The position numbers and the translations under genes were made by a program. A DNA stretch of 64,000 nt. It comes from Niastella koreensis GR20-10. Lineage in GTDB: Bacteria; Bacteroidota; Bacteroidia; Chitinophagales; Chitinophagaceae. Positions 18,765-27,848 of the stretch are shown piece by piece. Position 1 is the stretch's first letter. Every line of letters begins with the position of its first letter. Under the pieces are notes generated by a model, which worked only from the letters and a program-made list of their open reading frames with translations, had not been told where the DNA came from and did no database searches. The stretch covers positions 8,969,685 to 9,033,684 of the forward strand of contig NC_016609.1 of the NCBI RefSeq assembly GCF_000246855.1, read 5' to 3'.

Positions 18765-19661
18765 TTATTTAGTGTTTTGCGTCAATTCAAAGAATTTGGT
18801 TTCCAGGCTTTTTTTGCGAAGCCGCAGGTGTTGAAGCGTTACACCCTGTTCAAAACAATACCGGTTCAATGCATCCAGCGAGGCGACGCCCGGGGGGAAG
18901 ATCAGTTCAACATACGGATCGTTCGCCGTTACTTTTTTGGCGCCGGGGTAATGTTGCAATATGCTTTGCAATTGCTGCATATCGGCGGCGGCGGTTTCTA
19001 CAATTTCATCGGTGATCAGGATCTCATCCACATGCCCATGGGTAAGTAGCGTGCCTTTTTGCAGAATGGCTACATGGGTGCAAACTTTCTCTACTTCATC
19101 CAGCAGGTGGCTGGCCATGATAATGGTTTTGCCAGCCTTGTACAGCTTTTTAATCAGTTCCCGGGTTTCGGCAATACCTACGGGATCGAGGCCATTGGTG
19201 GGTTCATCAAAGATAAGCACATCGGGGTCGCCGAGCAGACTGCTGGCAATGGCCAGCCGTTGTTTCATACCCAGTGAATAGGTGCTGAATTTCGAGAACT
19301 TGCGTTGTTCCAGGTTCACCAGTTCCAGCACCCGGTCAATGTCTGCTTTGCCCCGTTGTTTTATGGTGGCGGCTATATTTAAATTTTGTACTGCGTTCAG
19401 GTAGTGATAAAAATTGGGTGTTTCCAGCAGGGTACCTATTTGTTGGCGGTGCGCATGCGTGGGCGCCTCATCAAACAGTTTAAACGAACCGGAGCTGGCT
19501 TTTAAAACATTCAGGATAATGCCCAGCAGGGTCGTTTTTCCGCTGCCGTTAGGCCCCAGGATACCGAAGACCGATCCTTTGGGAACGGAAAAGGAAACCC
19601 CATTTAATGCCTGGATAGGGCCGTAGTTTTTATGTAGATTCTCAACGGTAAGAATTGCCAT
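18765..19661 (-). CDS. ABC transporter ATP-binding protein
   Basis: 298 residues. Walker A GPNGSGKTTLLG (about residues 38-49), Q-loop region TLLETPNFY, signature SLGMKQRLA (in STYSLGMKQRLAIA), Walker B DVLIFDEPTNGLDP, and H-loop SHLLDEVEKVC. The C-terminal 80 residues form the extra domain common in ABC-2 exporters (CcmA/NatA type). Energises the permease encoded immediately downstream. The region 19662-19743 upstream of the neighbouring gene's end shows no terminator. Confidence 0.93.
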   Translation of the reverse strand: MAILTVENLHKNYGPIQALNGVSFSVPKGSVFGILGPNGSGKTTLLGIILNVLKASSGSFKLFDEAPTHAHRQQIGTLLETPNFYHYLNAVQNLNIAATIKQRGKADIDRVLELVNLEQRKFSKFSTYSLGMKQRLAIASSLLGDPDVLIFDEPTNGLDPVGIAETRELIKKLYKAGKTIIMASHLLDEVEKVCTHVAILQKGTLLTHGHVDEILITDEIVETAAADMQQLQSILQHYPGAKKVTANDPYVELIFPPGVASLDALNRYCFEQGVTLQHLRLRKKSLETKFFELTQNTK

Positions 19662-19743
19662 GTTTACCTGTTTAACGGGTGTTGAAAGTATGTCGCAGTA
19701 GTCAGTTAAATATTACCTGTGGATAGCAGAAATAATCAGGTAT

Positions 19744-20409
19744 TTATTTAGCCGGGGGTGTATGCTTTTCATGATACAGGCTGGTAAAATCGCCCACCAC
19801 CGCTTTTCCATTGTTGAAGAACAGTTTGTGCAATTTTAAGTCCCCCACATCGCTGGCCAGCACTTTACGGTGAACGGGGTTCATGGTGCCGCCATTGGTA
19901 TTATCGCCGGCCAAGGCTTGGGGATTGTATTGAAAAGACGGGTCAACTATGGTGCCGCGGGGATACATAATGCCGGGAATGCCCTTTCCCCTGATGTCGA
20001 GTTTATTGGGGTGAACCAGTCCTAAGGTGTGCCCATATTCATGGGGCGCCGTAGTGGAAGTTTGTAAAAGATTATCCAGTTTAAAATAACCGGTATTGCT
20101 GCCAATGCCATCAACAAATGAGATGTTGCCATTGGCATATTCTTCAATACGAAAAAAATTATAGCGGGGGTTATCGTTGTACCATACCTTTTCGGGATTA
20201 AGGCCCGGCTCGTAAATGCCATCAATTTCAAATTGAACGGTATACACCTCGCCCTGGATCTTTACCTGGGCCTGGGGTTCATTCCAGTGTTTGCCAATGT
20301 CGTTGGCAATTTGCCAGGAAAGATCTTTACTGGCTGCCTCTCCGTAAAAGAAGATCACAGAATGAATGATGAGCTGATTGGTGATTGTATGTAGTTCAGC
20401 CTCTCCCAT
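19744..20409 (-). CDS. Metzincin-like zinc metalloprotease, no visible signal peptide
   Basis: 221 residues. The zinc motif HEYGHTLGLVHP (H123, E124, H127, H133) matches HExxHxxGxxH of metzincins, and GIMYPRG with M148 fits the Met-turn. It most resembles small M10-like peptidases. The N-terminus MGEAELHTITNQLI is not a signal peptide and no upstream in-frame signal is evident, which is unusual for a metzincin. Either it is cytoplasmic, leaves by another route, or the start is wrongly placed. It stands alone between the ABC pair and fadN. No inhibitor or toxin domain is seen. Confidence 0.75.
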   Translation of the reverse strand: MGEAELHTITNQLIIHSVIFFYGEAASKDLSWQIANDIGKHWNEPQAQVKIQGEVYTVQFEIDGIYEPGLNPEKVWYNDNPRYNFFRIEEYANGNISFVDGIGSNTGYFKLDNLLQTSTTAPHEYGHTLGLVHPNKLDIRGKGIPGIMYPRGTIVDPSFQYNPQALAGDNTNGGTMNPVHRKVLASDVGDLKLHKLFFNNGKAVVGDFTSLYHEKHTPPAK

Positions 20410-20472
20410 TATAGGTGCATAAGTTATTTAATGAATGACTACTGATCAATAGTGAAAGGGCAGAGGGAAGAA

Positions 20473-20496
20473 CTTGTCAACGTGTTAACTCGTAAA
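20473..20496 (-). repeat. Octamer array TTRACNNG (reverse strand)
   Basis: On the minus strand: two clear 8-bp units (TTAACACG, TTGACAAG) and a weaker one. It lies downstream of fadN and past its terminator, in the same orientation as that gene. Confidence 0.45.
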
Positions 20497-20520
20497 TTCA
20501 CCACCAATTTAAATAAAAAA

Positions 20521-20544
20521 GGCGCTCCGATGGATCGGAACGCC
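20521..20544 (-). terminator. Terminator of fadN
   Basis: Arms GGCG-C-TCCGAT and ATCGGA-A-CGCC with a 2-base loop and one mismatch. On the minus strand it is followed by six T. It starts 32 bp after the stop of the minus-strand fadN gene. Confidence 0.85.
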
Positions 20545-20575
20545 TAATTTTCTCATGTGACGCCTAGATTTGTTA

Positions 20576-22957
20576 TCAATTGCGGATCGGCTTTCCGCCC
20601 TTTAAAACGCTTTGAATTCTTTCCAGGGTTTTCTTCTCTCCGCAAAGTGAAAGAAAAGCTTCCCTTTCAAGATCCAGTAAATATTTTTCAGATACCAAAG
20701 TCGGTTCGCTTAAATCGCCTCCGCACATAACGTACGCCAGTTTTTTGGCTACTGTTACATCGTGATCGGTTGCGTAGTTGGCCCGCCACATGCCATTGAT
20801 ACCGGCATATAAAGCTCCCAGCGCCGAACGGCCCAGTACCTTTATATCGGCACGTTGTACCGGGGTAACATACCCACTGTCGAACAGTTCGATCACACTC
20901 TTTTTGGCTTCAGCTATACGACGGCCCTGGTTCATTACTATTTCGTCTTTTCCTTTACGTAAAATGCCCAGTTCAAATCCTTCTGCGGCTGAGGTAGCCA
21001 CTTTGGCCGTTGCTATGGTAAGAAATCGGTTTTTAAGCGTAATGGTGTCCGGTTCATCTTCATGCATTTCATCGGCTGCGCGTAATACAAATTCTTTGGT
21101 ACCGCCTCCGCCGGGGATAAGGCCCACACCTAATTCAACCAACCCGATATAGGTTTCTGCGGCAGCACACACTTTGTCGGCATGCAAGCTCATTTCACAG
21201 GCGCCACCCAAAGCCAGGGCGTGAGGCGCCACTACTACCGGAACCGAGGAATAACGTACCCTCATCATGGTATTCTGGAACATCCGGATAGCCATATCCA
21301 GCTCGTCATATTCCTGCTCTATAGCAAACATAAAAATCATGCCTACATTGGCGCCTGCGCTAAAGTTGGGGCCTTCGTTGGCAATAACCAGTCCTTTATA
21401 TTGCTCTTCTGCTTTTGCAATTGATTTTTGAATGGCTTCTATTACTTCGCCACCCATGCTCCCCATTTTGGTGTACCATTCCAGTCCTAACACATCATCG
21501 CCCAAATGGTAGAGTCGGCAGTTGCTGTTTTTCCATACAGTTTGGTTCTCAAAATTTTTCATCACTATAAATGCATTGCCGCCAGGCAGTGATTTATAGG
21601 ATTTTGAGGCCACATCGTAATACAGCCGCTTGCCATTTTCAACTTTATAGAAGCTTTTTACGCCGGCTGCCAGCATTTCGTTTACCCAGGGGGCAACAGC
21701 ATAACTGGCTTCCTTCATTTTCTTAACTGTGCCCTCAACACCCAGTACATCCCAGCTTTCAAAGGCGCCAATTTCCCAGCCAAAACCGGCCATCATGGCG
21801 TCGTCAACGCGATAAATCTCGTCAGAGATCTCGGGTATACGGTGCGAGATATACGAAAACAGCCCGTAATGAAAATGACGATAGAATTCACCCGCTTTAT
21901 CGGTTCCGGCAACCAACGCCTTCAACCTTGTGTTAAGGTCGTCGATGGGTTTGGCCGCTTCAACCGTTGCAAATTTTGCTTTGGCGCGGGGTTTATATTC
22001 AAATGTTTTTAGATCGAGGGTAAATATCTCCTTTTCGCCTTTCTCCCCTTTCTTCTTGGAGAAAAAGCCCTGTCCGGTTTTATCGCCCAGCTGGTTGCTG
22101 GTTACCATTTTCTCTAACCAGGCAGGGATGATAAACGTATCCCGGTGCTCATCGTTGGGACAGTTATCGTACACGCCTTTGGCAACTTTTACCAGGGTAT
22201 CAATACCCACTACATCGGCTGTTCTGAAAGTGGCCGATTTGGGACGGCCAATGATGGGACCGGTCAGCGCATCCACTTCGTCGATGGTGAGGCCCATTTT
22301 ATCAACCAGGCCAAAGATGGCCATGATGCCATATACGCCAATGCGGTTGGCAATGAATGCAGGCGTGTCCTTACACAACACGGTGGTTTTACCTAAATAC
22401 AGGTCGCCATATTGCATCAGGAAATCAACAACGGCTGCATCAGTATATGGTGTTGGAATTATTTCGAGTAACCGTAAATACCGGGGAGGGTTGAAAAAGT
22501 GGGTTCCGCAGAAGTGTTTTTTGAAGTCATCGCTCCGGCCTTCGGCCATCAGGTGAATAGGAATACCTGATGTATTGGAGGTGATAAGTGTGCCCGGCGT
22601 GCGGTATCGCTCTACTTCTGCAAAAATCTGTTGTTTAATATCAAGTCTTTCTACCACTACCTCTATTATCCAGTCGCACCCGGTAATATCCTTCATATTA
22701 TCGGTGAAATTACCGGTGGTGATCTTCTTCACCACATCTTTGGTGTAAACAGGAGAAGGGTTACTTTTTAAAGCAGCTTGCAGTGCATCGTTAACCAGTT
22801 TATTACGGGCGGCCTTGTTATTACTTTCCACAGCTTCCTTCGGCACTATGTCTAATAACAACACCTGTACGCCGGCGCCTGCAAAATGACAGGCTATGCG
22901 CGATCCCATAACTCCACTGCCCAAAACGGCTACTTTTTTAATGATTCGTTTAGTCAT
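20576..22957 (-). CDS. fadN: 3-hydroxyacyl-CoA dehydrogenase / enoyl-CoA hydratase (FadN-type)
   Basis: 793 residues. Domain order is dehydrogenase first, hydratase last: NAD-binding VAVLGSGVMGSRIACHFAGA at residues 9-28, 3HCDH core to about residue 410, then a crotonase fold with NFSAGANVGMIF and GLVELGVGLIPGGGGTKEF. That order and the length match Bacillus FadN (789 residues) rather than E. coli FadB. It performs the hydration and oxidation steps of fatty-acid beta-oxidation. The usual thiolase and acyl-CoA dehydrogenase partners are not adjacent. The promoter TATCTTTG (minus strand) and an inverted repeat lie upstream. Confidence 0.92.
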   Translation of the reverse strand: MTKRIIKKVAVLGSGVMGSRIACHFAGAGVQVLLLDIVPKEAVESNNKAARNKLVNDALQAALKSNPSPVYTKDVVKKITTGNFTDNMKDITGCDWIIEVVVERLDIKQQIFAEVERYRTPGTLITSNTSGIPIHLMAEGRSDDFKKHFCGTHFFNPPRYLRLLEIIPTPYTDAAVVDFLMQYGDLYLGKTTVLCKDTPAFIANRIGVYGIMAIFGLVDKMGLTIDEVDALTGPIIGRPKSATFRTADVVGIDTLVKVAKGVYDNCPNDEHRDTFIIPAWLEKMVTSNQLGDKTGQGFFSKKKGEKGEKEIFTLDLKTFEYKPRAKAKFATVEAAKPIDDLNTRLKALVAGTDKAGEFYRHFHYGLFSYISHRIPEISDEIYRVDDAMMAGFGWEIGAFESWDVLGVEGTVKKMKEASYAVAPWVNEMLAAGVKSFYKVENGKRLYYDVASKSYKSLPGGNAFIVMKNFENQTVWKNSNCRLYHLGDDVLGLEWYTKMGSMGGEVIEAIQKSIAKAEEQYKGLVIANEGPNFSAGANVGMIFMFAIEQEYDELDMAIRMFQNTMMRVRYSSVPVVVAPHALALGGACEMSLHADKVCAAAETYIGLVELGVGLIPGGGGTKEFVLRAADEMHEDEPDTITLKNRFLTIATAKVATSAAEGFELGILRKGKDEIVMNQGRRIAEAKKSVIELFDSGYVTPVQRADIKVLGRSALGALYAGINGMWRANYATDHDVTVAKKLAYVMCGGDLSEPTLVSEKYLLDLEREAFLSLCGEKKTLERIQSVLKGGKPIRN

Positions 22958-22962
22958 AAAAA

Positions 22963-22984
22963 AATAGTTAGCTAAACAACTATT
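22963..22984. promoter_or_regulatory. Inverted repeat in the fadN leader (possible operator)
   Basis: Arms AATAGTT (22963-22969) and AACTATT (22978-22984), spacer 8 bp, containing the smaller palindrome TTAGCTAA (22968-22975). It lies between the -7 box and the fadN start, where a repressor would block transcription. The regulator is unknown. Confidence 0.4.
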
Positions 22985-22986
22985 TC

Positions 22987-22994
22987 CAAAGATA
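22987..22994 (-). promoter_or_regulatory. -7 box TATCTTTG of fadN
   Basis: CAAAGATA on the + strand reads TATCTTTG on the minus strand, an exact TAnnTTTG match about 30 bp upstream of the fadN ATG. Confidence 0.5.
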
Positions 22995-23110
22995 ACGATT
23001 TATACGAACCAACCAAGAGCTTTTTATAAATTAGCCAATTCATAAGAGCCGGTGCGTTTGGTAAGTATTTGTATAAGTTATTGGCTCTCCGTTTAAAAAT
23101 TGCCATAAAC

Positions 23111-24427
23111 ATGCGTAACGATGCGCTTAAAATTTTTACCGCAGGGGTACGGGCAGTACAACCGCAATATTTATTACCCAGGCATATGCGCTGGCAGCAC
23201 GACCAACTGCAGTTGGGCGACCGGCTTTTTAACAAGCCTGATATAAATAAAGTATATGTTATAGGGGCCGGTAAGGCCAGCGCTGCCATGGCCCGGGAAA
23301 CGGAAACCATCCTCGGCAGCCGCATAGATGCAGGTATTATTGTTACAAAATACGAACACAGTTTTCCCCTAAAGACCATTCAATGTATTGAGGCGGCGCA
23401 TCCGGTGCCTGATGATAACAGTGTACTGGCCGGCCGGGAAATGATAAGGCTGCTGAAAAATGCTGATGAAAAAGATGTAGTGATCGCTTTAATAAGCGGG
23501 GGCGCTTCGGCCCTGCTGGTTGATTGTCCGCCCGGTATTTTGTTGAGTGAGCTGCAGGTTGTTTTTAACAAGCTGTTACAATCGGGGGCTAATATTGAAG
23601 AAATGAATACGGTGCGGAAGCATTTATCGGCCGGGATAAAGGGCGGACAGTTGATGCGTACCGCCTGGCCCGCCACGGTGGTTAGTTTTATTTTAAGCGA
23701 TGTAATTGGCGATCCATTGGATAGTATTGCCAGCGGGCCCACTGTTGCCGACCGCAGCACTTTTGCCGATGCCTGGGAAATATTGCGTAAATACCGGTTG
23801 GTGGATAAACTACCGGTGAGTATTATCCGTTGGCTGCAATCGGGGTTGAACGCAGCAGTGGCAGAAACACCCAAGCCGGATGATCCTGTTTTTACAAAGA
23901 GTTTTAATTACCTCATTGGCACCAATCGCGTGGCGCTGGATGCCGCCGCCGCTATGGCCCGGGAGTTACATTATACGCCGGTAATTATTACCGATTGCCT
24001 GCAAGGGGAGGCACGCGATAAAGCCAGGGAGCTGGTAGCCTATGTTCAACAATTTGCGGGACCACGTCCCGCTTGTTTATTATTGGGAGGCGAAACAACC
24101 GTTACTATCAAAAACCCAGGTAAGGGGGGGCGCAACCAGGAGTTTGCGCTGGCAGCCATGGTTGCGTTGCAACAGGCTTACCCGGATACCGATCAAATAC
24201 CGGTTATACTCAGCGCCGGCACCGATGGTACCGATGGCCCTACCAATGCCGCGGGAGCCGTAGTTGATAAAGGCGTGCTGCAACTGGCCGCCCAACGGGC
24301 ACTGCTATCTGAAAAGTATTTAGAACAAAACGATTCCTGGAATTTCTTTAATCAAACCAACGGGCTTATTATAACGGGGCCTACGCATACTAATGTAATG
24401 GATATTGTTGTGGTGCTTATTCCTTAG
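23111..24427 (+). CDS. gck: Glycerate 2-kinase (GckA/MOFRL family)
   Basis: 438 residues from ATG 23111 (MRNDALKIFTAGVRAV); an upstream in-frame TTG at 23069 is rejected. The family phosphorylates D-glycerate to 2-phosphoglycerate. Visible: VIGAGKASAAMA near residue 50, ISGGASALLV and the GGETTVTIKNPGKGGRNQE to GTDGTDGPTNAAGAV region of the C-terminal MOFRL domain. It is divergently transcribed from fadN with about 150 bp between starts. A hydroxyacid dehydrogenase of the beta-hydroxyacid family lies just beyond, which may supply glycerate, but the two genes are convergent rather than in one operon. Confidence 0.9.
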   Translation: MRNDALKIFTAGVRAVQPQYLLPRHMRWQHDQLQLGDRLFNKPDINKVYVIGAGKASAAMARETETILGSRIDAGIIVTKYEHSFPLKTIQCIEAAHPVPDDNSVLAGREMIRLLKNADEKDVVIALISGGASALLVDCPPGILLSELQVVFNKLLQSGANIEEMNTVRKHLSAGIKGGQLMRTAWPATVVSFILSDVIGDPLDSIASGPTVADRSTFADAWEILRKYRLVDKLPVSIIRWLQSGLNAAVAETPKPDDPVFTKSFNYLIGTNRVALDAAAAMARELHYTPVIITDCLQGEARDKARELVAYVQQFAGPRPACLLLGGETTVTIKNPGKGGRNQEFALAAMVALQQAYPDTDQIPVILSAGTDGTDGPTNAAGAVVDKGVLQLAAQRALLSEKYLEQNDSWNFFNQTNGLIITGPTHTNVMDIVVVLIP

Positions 24428-24464
24428 GGAAATGCAAGGTTGATAGCGTTGATAAAGGAAGAGG

Positions 24465-24496
24465 TTGACGGGTTGAAATGTTGACAGGTTAACACG
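24465..24496 (+). repeat. Octamer array TTRACNNG after the glycerate kinase gene
   Basis: Four 8-bp units in register: TTGACGGG, TTGAAATG, TTGACAGG, TTAACACG. It begins 37 bp after the stop codon and ends just before the terminator. Confidence 0.55.
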
Positions 24497-24511
24497 GAAT
24501 ACAAAATAAAG

Positions 24512-24546
24512 AGGCCCAGGCGGTAATAAACTACCTGGGCCTTTTT
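24512..24546 (+). terminator. Terminator of the glycerate kinase gene
   Basis: Arms AGGCCCAGG (24512-24520) and CCTGGGCCT (24534-24542), 13-base loop, followed by T5. A T-rich stretch on the other strand may also let it act on minus-strand transcripts. Confidence 0.85.
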
Positions 24547-24554
24547 ATGAGCGT

Positions 24555-24635
24555 TGTTATTAGGTTTGTAGGGTATTAAGTTCGTGGGTTGCCGGAACTC
24601 AAGAACCTAATAACTTAAGAACTTACGAGCCTGCC
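24555..24635. repeat. Convergent octamer array RGTTNNTN / AACYNNAN
   Basis: Left arm 24555-24594: TGTTATTA, GGTTTGTA, GGGTATTA, AGTTCGTG, GGTTGCCG. Right arm 24596-24635: AACTCAAG, AACCTAAT, AACTTAAG, AACTTACG, AGCCTGCC. All are 8 bp and in register, and the arms are complementary in type (GTTATTAGGTT pairs exactly with AACCTAATAAC). Same family as 57857-57944 and 61404-61491. Confidence 0.65.
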
Positions 24636-24667
24636 TCTTCCAGCCTCGAAAGCTGAACTTAAAACCC

Positions 24668-24709
24668 TGAACCTTCAACTTTAAGCTTTCAACCTTAAAC
24701 TTTTAACTA
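24668..24709 (-). repeat. Heptamer array at the end of the beta-hydroxyacid dehydrogenase gene
   Basis: Six 7-bp units on the + strand: TGAACCT, TCAACTT, TAAGCTT, TCAACCT, TAAACTT, TTAACTA. On the minus strand the first unit met by a transcript, TAGTTAA, contains the gene's stop TAA (24705-24703). Confidence 0.6.
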
Positions 24710-25572
24710 TTTTGTCCTCCCTGATAAACAGCACTCCAATCGATCTCAGGATCTTTTTTAATTAATTCCAGCATATGACGTTTCAACAGATCGCCTAAAG
24801 GCATATTTTGGTTTACCTGGCTGGCTTGTGATAATACCAGGTTCAGGTCTTTCAAGCCCATGGGTGCACTAAAGGCGGCCGGTTTAAATTGCTGACCTGT
24901 TATGATCTTACTGTAGCCCTGATAAATGGGGCTGTTGAAAATTGTTTGTGCGAAGAAGTTCCACATTTTAGCAGCATCCACCCCACTGTTGCTGGCCAGG
25001 GCAGCGCTTTCGCCAATAGCCTCCAGGGCGGCGGCAATAGTAAAGTTGCCACACAATTTAACCGTGTTGGCAGCTGTGATGTTGTCGCCAAAATCCCATA
25101 CGCCGGCGCCACCGGCATCTTTTAATAACTGTTCAAATTGCTGACGCAGGTTGGCATCACCCGATACCACAAAATTCAGCTTGTGGGCACGCGCAGCTTC
25201 GGGCCGGCCAAATACGGGTGTTGCCAGGTAATGAGATCCATTTTGTGTATGCAGTTGGCTCAGTGCTGATGCGGTGAGTGGTAAAATGGTGCTCATGCTC
25301 AAATGCACGCCGCCGGGCTGCATGTTATGTACCAATCCATCAGCGCCTTCCGTGATCGTTTTTAACGCTTTATCATCCGATACCATAGTGATGATGACCG
25401 CACATGCCGCTGCCAGTGCTTTTACCGATCCTACTTCAATAGCGCCTTTGTCAACCAATGGCTTTGTTTTGGAGGCAGTACGGTTGTATACATACAATTC
25501 ATGTCCGCTTGCCAGGATGTTTTCTGCTACGGGAGTTCCCAGGTTGCCCAGTCCGATAAATCCGATTTTCAT
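24703..25572 (-). CDS. NAD(P)-dependent beta-hydroxyacid dehydrogenase (3-hydroxyisobutyrate dehydrogenase-like)
   Basis: 289 residues. N-terminal Rossmann motif KIGFIGLGNLGTPVAENIL (residues 2-20) with YNRTASKTK after it, suggesting NADP preference by the Arg. The substrate loop of the family is present as GGVHLSMSTILP, and the catalytic-lysine region as NTVKLCGNF (Lys about residue 170). Members oxidise 3-hydroxyisobutyrate, tartronate semialdehyde or succinic semialdehyde; the exact substrate cannot be read here. Its stop lies in a repeat array; it is convergent with the glycerate kinase gene. Confidence 0.87.
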   Translation of the reverse strand: MKIGFIGLGNLGTPVAENILASGHELYVYNRTASKTKPLVDKGAIEVGSVKALAAACAVIITMVSDDKALKTITEGADGLVHNMQPGGVHLSMSTILPLTASALSQLHTQNGSHYLATPVFGRPEAARAHKLNFVVSGDANLRQQFEQLLKDAGGAGVWDFGDNITAANTVKLCGNFTIAAALEAIGESAALASNSGVDAAKMWNFFAQTIFNSPIYQGYSKIITGQQFKPAAFSAPMGLKDLNLVLSQASQVNQNMPLGDLLKRHMLELIKKDPEIDWSAVYQGGQNS

Positions 25573-25649
25573 AAACTAGTATTTAAATAAAGAACCCACT
25601 TGCTTTGCCATTGCGCAAAACAAGTGGGGCACAATGGTGAATAAACTAT

Positions 25650-27746
25650 TTAACTCACTGAAGAACCGTTGTCGATAGCATCGATGGGGTTTACAAAATG
25701 CAGTTTGCCTGCTTTGTCTTCCGCCATCAATATCATGCCATTGCTTTCAATACCACGCATTTTGCGGGGCGCCAGGTTGGCTACCACCACCACCTGTTTG
25801 CCGGTGATGTTTTCGGGTTGAAAATGCTCGGCAATACCCGATACAATGGTACGGGTTTCAAAACCCAGGTCAACCTGCAGCTTTAACAGCTTGTCGGCCT
25901 TTGGCACTTTTTCCGCAGCCACAATGGTGCCTACCCGAAGATCGAGTTTGGCGAAATCGTCGTACACGATCTGTTCTTTCAATGCATCAGGTTGTGCGTC
26001 GACTGCTTTGATGGCTTCCTTTTGTGCTTCGGTTGGTTGCGCTGGTTTAACCAGACCTGCTTTTAATTTGGTAACCTGTGCTTCAATCTCGGCATCTTCA
26101 ATTTTACGGAACAGCAATTCAGGCGCCCGTAAGCTATAACCCACACTCAGCAATTTTGTTTTACCCGCGTTCTCCCAATCCAGCATTTTTTCCACCACCT
26201 TCATTTTGTGCAGCATTTTTTTGGCAGTGCTGGGTAGAAACGGATTGATCAGGATCGCCAGGTTAGCGGTCAGCTGTAAACAAATATGTATGCAATTATC
26301 GATCAGTTTTTGTGCTTCAGGATCTTGTTCCAGGCGTTTGGCAACAATCCAGGGTTCTTTTTCCTGCATGTATTTATTGCCTTTTCTCGCCAGGTCGATT
26401 ACCTCGGATAATGCATCGCGGAACTTGAAGGCCTCAATATTCTCTTCTACTTTTGCTTTGGCAACTTCAAATTCGGCCAACAAGGTTTTGTCCGCGTCAT
26501 CCATTATATCTGCATGCAAAGGTGGCACCTTGCCCCCACACAATTTATGCATGAGTACCAATGCCCGGTTCTCGAAGTTTCCGAAAACATCACTCAACTC
26601 GCCTTTTACCCTTGCCTGAAAATCTTTCCAGGTAAAGTCATTGTCTTTCGTTTCCGGCGCGTTGGCACACAAAACATATCGTAACATATCTTCACAACCA
26701 GGAAAATCTTTTATGTATTCGTGCACCCAAACCGCCCAGTTGCGGCTGGTGCTTACTTTATCGCCTTCAATGTTCAGGAATTCGTTGGCGGGCACATTAT
26801 CGGGCAGTACAAATCCGCCGTGCGCTTTTAACATCGCCGGGAAAATAATACAGTGGAAAACGATATTATCCTTTCCAATAAAGTGAACCAGTTTGGTGTC
26901 TTCCTTGCACCAGTAATCGGCCCATTCTTCGGTTAATTCCTTGGTGGCGGAAATATAGCCGATGGGTGCGTCGAACCATACGTACAGGACTTTGCCTTCG
27001 GTATCGGGCAGGGGCACTTTTACCCCCCAGCTGCTGTCGCGCGTCATGGCGCGGCTTTGCAGGCCACTGTCGAGCCAGCTTTTACACTGACCGTATACGT
27101 TGTTCTTCCATTCGGTATGTCCTTCCAGGATCCAGCCTTTCAGCCATTCCTCATAGTTCTGCAGGGGGAAATACCAGTGTTTGGTTTTCCGTTTTACCGG
27201 CACGGCATCGCTGAGGGTGCTACGCGGATGGATCAATTGTTCGGGGCTTAATGAAGAACCGCAACGTTCGCACTGATCGCCATATGCATTGGGGTTGGCA
27301 CAAATAGGACAGGTGCCGGTAATATAGCGGTCGGCCAGGAACGTATTGGTTTTTTCATCATAGAATTGTTCGGTCTCTTTTTCCTCAAACAACCCGTCGT
27401 CGTACAGCTTTTTGAAAAAAGCAGCTGCCGTTTCGTGGTGAACGGGGTTGCTGGTGCGGGAATAGATATCGAAAGAAATGCCCATTTGTTCAAAGCTTTC
27501 CTTGATCTGGGCATGGTACTTATCTACAATCTGTTGCGGGCTAACGCCTTCTTTCATGGCGCGGATGGTAATAGGAACCCCATGTTCATCACTGCCACCA
27601 ATGAATTTGATATCTCTTTTCTGCGCCCGTTGGTAACGCACGTAAATATCAGCCGGTAAATAGCAGCCTGCCAGGTGACCGATATGCACCGGACCATTGG
27701 CGTACGGCAGGGCCGCTGTGACTAAATAGCGCTTAAAATTGCTCAT
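25650..27746 (-). CDS. metG: Methionyl-tRNA synthetase with C-terminal tRNA-binding domain
   Basis: 698 residues. Class I motifs: HIGH at residues 21-24 ([14 protein letters not shown]) and the KMSKS-loop variant KVSTS (in [13 protein letters not shown]). A zinc knuckle [18 protein letters not shown] is in the connective peptide. The last 110 residues form an EMAP/Trbp111-like OB domain ([27 protein letters not shown]-type end), which raises tRNA affinity or dimerises the enzyme. It charges tRNA-Met. A large hairpin at 27781-27830 separates it from the upstream minus-strand gene. Confidence 0.97.
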   Translation of the reverse strand: MSNFKRYLVTAALPYANGPVHIGHLAGCYLPADIYVRYQRAQKRDIKFIGGSDEHGVPITIRAMKEGVSPQQIVDKYHAQIKESFEQMGISFDIYSRTSNPVHHETAAAFFKKLYDDGLFEEKETEQFYDEKTNTFLADRYITGTCPICANPNAYGDQCERCGSSLSPEQLIHPRSTLSDAVPVKRKTKHWYFPLQNYEEWLKGWILEGHTEWKNNVYGQCKSWLDSGLQSRAMTRDSSWGVKVPLPDTEGKVLYVWFDAPIGYISATKELTEEWADYWCKEDTKLVHFIGKDNIVFHCIIFPAMLKAHGGFVLPDNVPANEFLNIEGDKVSTSRNWAVWVHEYIKDFPGCEDMLRYVLCANAPETKDNDFTWKDFQARVKGELSDVFGNFENRALVLMHKLCGGKVPPLHADIMDDADKTLLAEFEVAKAKVEENIEAFKFRDALSEVIDLARKGNKYMQEKEPWIVAKRLEQDPEAQKLIDNCIHICLQLTANLAILINPFLPSTAKKMLHKMKVVEKMLDWENAGKTKLLSVGYSLRAPELLFRKIEDAEIEAQVTKLKAGLVKPAQPTEAQKEAIKAVDAQPDALKEQIVYDDFAKLDLRVGTIVAAEKVPKADKLLKLQVDLGFETRTIVSGIAEHFQPENITGKQVVVVANLAPRKMRGIESNGMILMAEDKAGKLHFVNPIDAIDNGSSVS

Positions 27747-27780
27747 TTTGTTAATCGTCTTTAGAATTCTTGACTATCTG

Positions 27781-27830
27781 CCCTGGCGCCCGCCGTCTCT
27801 GCCGGTTGGCGGATAAGGCGGGTGACAGGG
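27781..27830. repeat. GC-rich palindrome between metG and the upstream gene
   Basis: Arms 27781-27794 and 27817-27830 pair at 13 of 14 positions (one pair is G-U); the interior TCTGCCGGTTGGCGGA is itself palindromic. No T-run on either side, so it looks more like a dispersed palindrome than a terminator. Related GCC..TGGCG cores occur near 33085 and at 60238-60263. Confidence 0.5.
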
Positions 27831-27848
27831 GATTGCAAAAATAACTAA

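Noticed and set aside
24428..24702. Small RNA gene between the glycerate kinase and dehydrogenase genes
   Set aside because: The structure is explained by a terminator plus two repeat arrays; no promoter box of its own was found.
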